From: Phoronis pallida
Lineage: Eukaryota > Phoronida > Phoronidae
Assembly: GCA_028565715.1 (NCBI GenBank)
Contig: JAOXYC010244011.1
Location: forward strand, 1 to 10,294
Reading direction: 5' to 3'
Length of the DNA: 10,294 nucleotides
Shown: piece by piece, positions 1 through 6,000 of the stretch
How positions within the stretch are numbered: position 1 is the stretch's first letter
Layout of the letters: every line of letters begins with the position of its first letter
Notes under the pieces: model-generated
Seen by the model: only the letters and a program-made list of their open reading frames with translations
Told to the model about the DNA's origin: nothing
Database searches by the model: none
Program-made: the position numbers and the translations under genes

Positions 1-75
1 ATGAAAGAGTTGGAAAAACAACAGAAAGATGCTGAAGAAAGACAAGACAAAAGTTATGAATTACTGGGGGATAGG
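1..75 (+). CDS. LRRFIP2: LRRFIP exon a (5' truncated by window)
   Basis: Encodes [20 protein letters not shown].. and ends ..LLGDR before donor gtaagt at 76, phase 0. It matches the conserved RMRELERQQKE segment of LRRFIP proteins that follows the basic N-terminal region. The exon's left end is not visible, so it may extend upstream. Very high charge (Lys/Glu/Asp/Arg) and no hydrophobic core fit a helical charged segment. Confidence 0.85.
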
Positions 76-3000
76 GTAAGTTGTTATGTTTAAAAGCCAA
101 CAGTTAGAACATTGTGACCAAGAGAATTACTGGTATGTATCAAAAGATGACGCAAATATAATCTTAGAAAAAGTATGGTTAAACGTAGAGTTTGGACACT
201 AGAATGTTTGCTAAAACATTTATTCAAGATAGTTGGATATAAACCGGTTTTACTGAACAAAAATCAGGTCCAACAAAATAATTTTCATATCATTGATATT
301 TCCAGGGTTCAAGTTCAGTGGTACATCGAGCCTCGTCCCGGAGAGGAAGTGATGATTCAGGAGAGGCGTCTGAGAGCTCTCGAGATTTACGGGTAATTTA
401 ATCATTTGCCATTTTGCTGGTATTGAGACACCTTTTAAACACACAGACTAAAATTTGGTGAGATTGAAGAACACTGGGAATTCAATTTGCCATTCAATAA
501 GTCTTCTTTCCTCAGAATCAATTTAAAATTGCTTGTAGCATAAATGTGAAATTGATCATAGAATCAATTTTCAAGTTTTAAAGGGCTGTAAAATAATTGA
601 CACTTAAATCAATTTGAAACTGATACTAGTGTCAGTTAAAAATTGATTCTAATTTTAATTTTAAGTGGAGTTCAGTGTCAGTTTTATTACCAGATAAAAT
701 CAGAATTGTTACTCGCATAATTGAAATGTCTTGTGAGACTGCAGCTGGTACAATGGCTGTTGCACTTTGTCACATGATTGGTCACATGATGAATGTTTCT
801 CAAGTATGGTCAAATTTAAAAAAAATCCCAATTTTTCAGAGAGAAATGATGGAGCTGGAAGATAAATATAAAAAAGCTATGATGAACAATGCTCAGTTAG
901 ACAATGAGAAACAGTCACTCATATACCAAGTAGATCTTCTCAAAGACAAAATGGAAGAAATGGAAGAGTCCATGTTGGAATGTCAGAGGGAGTGTAAGGA
1001 TAGGACGAGGGTGGGTCATCTTGATTCTTGAATGCTCTGATTAGATGTAGTAGATTTGTTGCTTGATTTTAAAAAACATTCTTTTGTAACTTGTAAGCTA
1101 AAATATTGTATCTTTGAGGCTCATTCTCTACAATGCCTGTTTTGAATTTGACAAAATAAAAAGCACAGGTTCATAAATGAGCTCCAGATTACGAAAGGGG
1201 TAGTAAATATGGTTAAAAACTATGCACACGCCTAAACCTGTTACAATGTTTAATGTATAAGAATAATAAATGATAAAAATCTTCTCTTCCATTTGTACTT
1301 TACATTAATTGGTTCTTATATTTTGTTTCAGGAATTAGAGTCAAAGAAAAGAGATTATAAACAACTTGGCCTGGATCTAGAATTTGTTAAACATCAGTTA
1401 GAACTTAGAGATCAATTAATTGAGGTAACCTGCTATATCCTAACAGTTAGAGCTTGTCCTGCAAATCTTTTTTGAGAGGATAAAAGGTGGGAATCGAACC
1501 ACCGACCTCTACATTTTGAGACTTCTAGCCTGGCGCCTTTTGCCATTCAACCATAAAGTCGGTGTTTTCATGCCCAATTTGCGTGTGATCAATGACGTAA
1601 ACAATGACGCATAAATCACATGAATCGTCAGCATAAAAAACCAAAGACATTTTCAACTTTTCGGGAGCCTTACGAGCCCTAAAAGCCTTGTTTAAAGTAA
1701 GGGATAAATAGATTATGCAGTGGTATTTAGAAAAATTATCACCATGGGTGATACTTTTTCTAAGAACCACCTTGGTGTTCATTATACGTTCAATAACTCA
1801 AGAATCATTACATAACCTATATTAATAAACTGCATCTTTTAATTTGAATCAATGTTGGAGTTGTCATAGTGTAAGCCAACATATTTTCGCCAAGATATCA
1901 TTTTTGGTGAAAAATGTAGGTATTTACATGCTTTTTGTGTTCGAATAACAAGGTAAAACATTGGACACAACTGACATTAAAAAATGTATCATTGCTAAGT
2001 CATGTTTCATTGTTTTTATTTTTCAATTTAACTTTCATGTTTTAAATCTTCATTTGCCTTCATGCATATTATTGTATTTTAGGAACATGGCTTAATATTA
2101 GTGGGTATGGATGAATCAGAAGAAGAACAACCAACAGTCAATGGTGCCGCCAATGGGGACACCGATAGTGAAACTAGTAAACCTACACAGAAACCAAAAT
2201 CTACAGCACTGCTCACAGTAGAAACTGCACTTCTAGTAGATGATTTAGGGGAAGGTACTTTAGGTGGGTGTAATTTTCTCAAATAAGCCTTGGAATCCAT
2301 GAAAGCCTATTCTTGTGGGAGAATGATGGGTTACGATAATCAAATATGTTTCAAGAAACCCAAAGATGAAATCAGAAAGGAGGTTATTCAGAATGCATGT
2401 TCAAATAAAACCCCACATGATTAAATTTTTATTATTATTTTGAAAATGTATAATAAAAATTTAGATACATCGTCTAAGTACTTATAACGGACAAAAACAC
2501 AAAAACAAAATTTATTGAGGCACTTTCGCCTAAATAAAAATGTTTAATTTGAAAATGCACTGAATTTATATTAAAATATCTCTTTCATATGCAAGTGGAC
2601 ATTTTGGATATTTCATTGGAGCATGTTCCATGGATGAAAAATTGTTTATGAAATTTGCAGATGAAAAAATAGAAAGGTTTGCCACAGAACGAAAAGGATT
2701 CCTTGATCAGATCAAGAGCCTGAAGAGGGATCTTGAAGAGGAGCGGGAAAAAAACCAACTTGCTGAAAAATATTCATCACCACGACAAACAGCGCTCAAT
2801 GGGCCAGATATGGAGGTGCTTGAGGTTCAAAGTGAGTATATCAAACTGTTTCCATCTACTAATGTGAATAATATTCAAAAGGGAACTTCAATTGCAAAAA
2901 GATAATAGATTTTATTGATTGGAATTTTCAAAATGTTTTCCAATAGCTTTTCACTTCAGTGACATTTTTATGTTGGAGTTGGAGGTAAAAAGTCAATAAT

Positions 3001-6000
3001 GAGGCCTAGTTTATTGTTTAATTCCCTTTTTGCGTTAATTGTATAAATATTTACTTCTGAACTCACATGTGTAACCAAGTTGTGTTTGTATTTTATTTTC
3101 TTATTAATTTCAGTTGGTTTCACATTTCTTATTTAGGTGAACAGTGGACGACTTCATAAACAATGATTGGGTCCATGACTAATCTCTTTGGAAAATAACA
3201 TTGAATACTTGATTTGCAGGAGTTATACAATAAGTGTTCAAAAACAGATTTTCTTCACGAAAGTCTTAGTCATACAGTCAGTGGCATTTATTTGTGAAAA
3301 GGAAAAAGATTCACTTCTCCTTACTTCTTGTCTATTTTACCACCTGAAAAAGATAAAAAAAAGTTACTGCAATTATATAATTATGATATTAATTGTATAC
3401 ACAGCCTTTATCCTTAGTATTCCTTATTCTTTCTAGATTAAAATATAACTCATTCTGAATTCTATTTATTGGTCAACATCCATTGACCTAAATGAATTTG
3501 TCTTACAAAATTGTTCTGACCTGACTGGGACTCCATAGATAGAATGTCAGCCTTGTAAGCTGAAAATCCCTAGGCATGAGTCATAGTCAGGTCAGAAAAG
3601 CTTTTTCAGGCAAATCCATTCAGGTCAATGAAGGCTGATCAATAAAAAGCACACAGAATGATTTGTATATCTAAGTCATTCAATAACCCAACACCATACA
3701 ATCCTATGTTTTTCAAATTATTCTTTCTCCACTGTTTGCGATTTTTACATTAACTCACATTCTTAGTCAAACATGTTTGGTTGAAAACACAGCAACATTC
3801 TGCACTGCTTATTTTACAGAGGGTTTTTTCGTATCTGCAAAATAAATCTCTATCAGCACTGGTTGGTAACTCACCAAGTAATTGTCCAATCATTGTCAAA
3901 AGATGAAACAAAGAACGAAGATCTGCTCCCAATCAGTGCAGAATGTTACTGTATTTTCAACCAAACATGTTTGAACGAAGATCTGCTCCCAATCTATATT
4001 CTTAGTCACATAAGTCAATGCACATCACATGTCAGGTCCCCACCCTTAACATAGTTCCACTCTATTACACTTGTGTTCTGGGTTGCAGGACGTCGGGCAG
4101 AAACGGCTCTCAAGGCTTTGGAGGAACAAATCCACTTGAAAGAGAGCCAACTTCAGTCACTGACTAAGGAGGCTGATAAGAGCAAGTCTCGAGGAGCCAG
4201 TGAGTTGATTAATCTATCCAGGTTTTCAGTTATACAACCTTGATGAAGGGGGATGGATTACACCACGACTCGACTGAAGAATAGAATATTGTTTTCTTTA
4301 TCATTTTCAAAATTTTCTTCATACCTTAATAGCACTTAGCTATATCTTCTTCTCTTTCATATCACACTTTAGTTCACATTTCACTCACTACCCTCTCAAC
4401 AAAAGAAACAAATTTGAGTTTAGTTGTGTTGAGTAATGTAGTAATTCTCAGTGTTAACTTATACATTCCTTTATTACAAAAGACTCTTTTTTCCACTTCC
4501 AAATATTTTGTTTATCCTTTACACACACAGTTCTACTCCCTTTAATCTGCATGCCATCAGAGCATTTTGACATGCTTCTGGATTTAAACACTCCTTTCTT
4601 GCAGTCAGAGCCATCCTAAATGTAGTTACTAGTTCTGACATTTCATTGGACTAAATTTCAGAAAAGAGGGATGAGTCTCCTTCCCCATTGTCCAGCAGCA
4701 GCACCAATAGGAAAGTTGCCACCCTGGAAACAGAGAACCGACGATATCATAGTGCCGTGGCAGGCTTAGAGAAAGATGTAAGTGATGTGCATCTCCCACA
4801 GTGTTGCACGGCATTCCAGCATGTCATAGGTCAAAGTTCAATCACTAACTGTCATGTTCAGTAGGAAGGTTCAGCATGTCATAGGTTAAAGTTCAACCAC
4901 TAACCGTGTGACATTTAGCATGGAGGCGTATACTGAACTGTCTCATGGTGCTAGCCCTACAAAAGACCCCCATAGAAGAAAGAGACATCCTTATCTGCCA
5001 GCCCACAAAAGTTGACCCCATACAAGAGGAATAAGCCAGAATAACATGGATGTTAAATGACTTATTAACAAGCCTGTACTAACTGAACACTTTATTTTGC
5101 AGATTACCTACACTGACTGGTTTAGTTTTTATTTCCATTTACCTATTTATAGATAACTGTGTACTATGTTGTGTTTTTGACATGCATGTGTTTTCTTTGC
5201 ATTGTAGTTTTTATGGTAGTACAATTACTTGATAGTAACTTAAATTTCCACAAAACAATAGTTTCCAAATTTCAGGGTAGCGCATGGAAGTTTGTCTTCA
5301 AGACCAACTTCACTGGAAACCAGTTTGATGCTGGTTTCACCTCCCACATTTACTAATTGCCTTGAAGGACACTATGTTTATTGTTTATTCCAATGCATGA
5401 TTTAACAGCATTGCATGATGTGTTTTGAATGTCTTGTTCTAGGAGAGGCTAACAAACAAGTGAGTGATTACAAATTTAAACTACAGAAAGCTGAACAAGA
5501 TATTACTGCACTTGAAGGCAATGTAAGTTCACCTGGTTGTATGATGAAATCAGTTGTTCATTGTCACCTGAAGGCTTAAAGTTATACATCGCTACTTACG
5601 ACTGTGAAATTATCAACTATTGAATGAGGTCAATTGCGTTGGATTTTTTGTTACAAATTGCATCCTTACATTCATCTAAACAAATAAATACCGTCGCTTC
5701 TACCGGAAATCTATACAGGCGGCCAATGAGACTTGATGAAATATCTTGACGGGTCACTAAGATAACTGAGACAAACTGTAACGTATTAACATCGTGTTTT
5801 CTATGTATAATCACGTTTTACAAATCCATGCAATAAAAAGCGAGAATTCACTCTTGGACCAGGGCATGCAGTAGGCATATGGAAACGTCTAAAATCTTCA
5901 CTTGCCTACCTAGTCTGTGAATTTCATTTTCGGTCGTCTAACAATGGTTTGAGTACTAAACATATTCCATAGAATAGACTGGCATGTTTTTAGAACTTGA

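Larger units (their letters stand above)
1425..2082. other. Intron with tRNA-like relic and hairpin
   Basis: Intron between exons d and e. From about 1484 to 1790 it is richer in GC than the neighbouring intron DNA and carries a tRNA-derived sequence on the minus strand and a 49-nt hairpin (both listed separately). This suggests an inserted short mobile element or its remains. The remainder (1790-2082) is AT-rich with nothing recognised apart from a good polypyrimidine tract and acceptor before 2083. Confidence 0.6.
2832..4088. other. Long intron with two inverted-repeat elements
   Basis: This 1.26-kb stretch contains a 182-bp foldback element (3465-3646) and a second inverted repeat with nested direct repeats (3759-4008), listed separately. 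No exon in a usable phase was seen. The open frame at 3188-3436 is AT-rich, lacks family similarity and is probably chance. Confidence 0.6.

Noticed and set aside
1-3. ATG at the first base as the protein start
   Set aside because: It aligns with an internal Met of the family, and the well-conserved region upstream of it must lie outside the window.
675-839. Open frame extending exon c upstream
   Set aside because: No family similarity, AT-rich, and a good acceptor (tttttcag) ends at 839 exactly where the similarity starts.
1525-1782. Minus-strand open frame of 85 codons
   Set aside because: It overlaps the tRNA-like relic and hairpin and has no recognisable domain.
2630-2660. Internal start [10 protein letters not shown] in frame with exon f
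   Set aside because: No promoter-like sequence was seen, a clean acceptor lies at 2660, and the junction with exon e restores the conserved GEGTLDEK reading.
3188-3436. Hydrophobic plus-strand open frame of 82 codons
   Set aside because: AT-rich codons give Ile/Leu/Tyr/Phe by composition; there are no splice sites in phase and no similarity recognised.
3750-4054. Open frames on both strands with a shared SAEC.C.FNQTCL peptide
   Set aside because: The similarity is produced by the 39-bp inverted repeat being read from both strands, not by a gene family.
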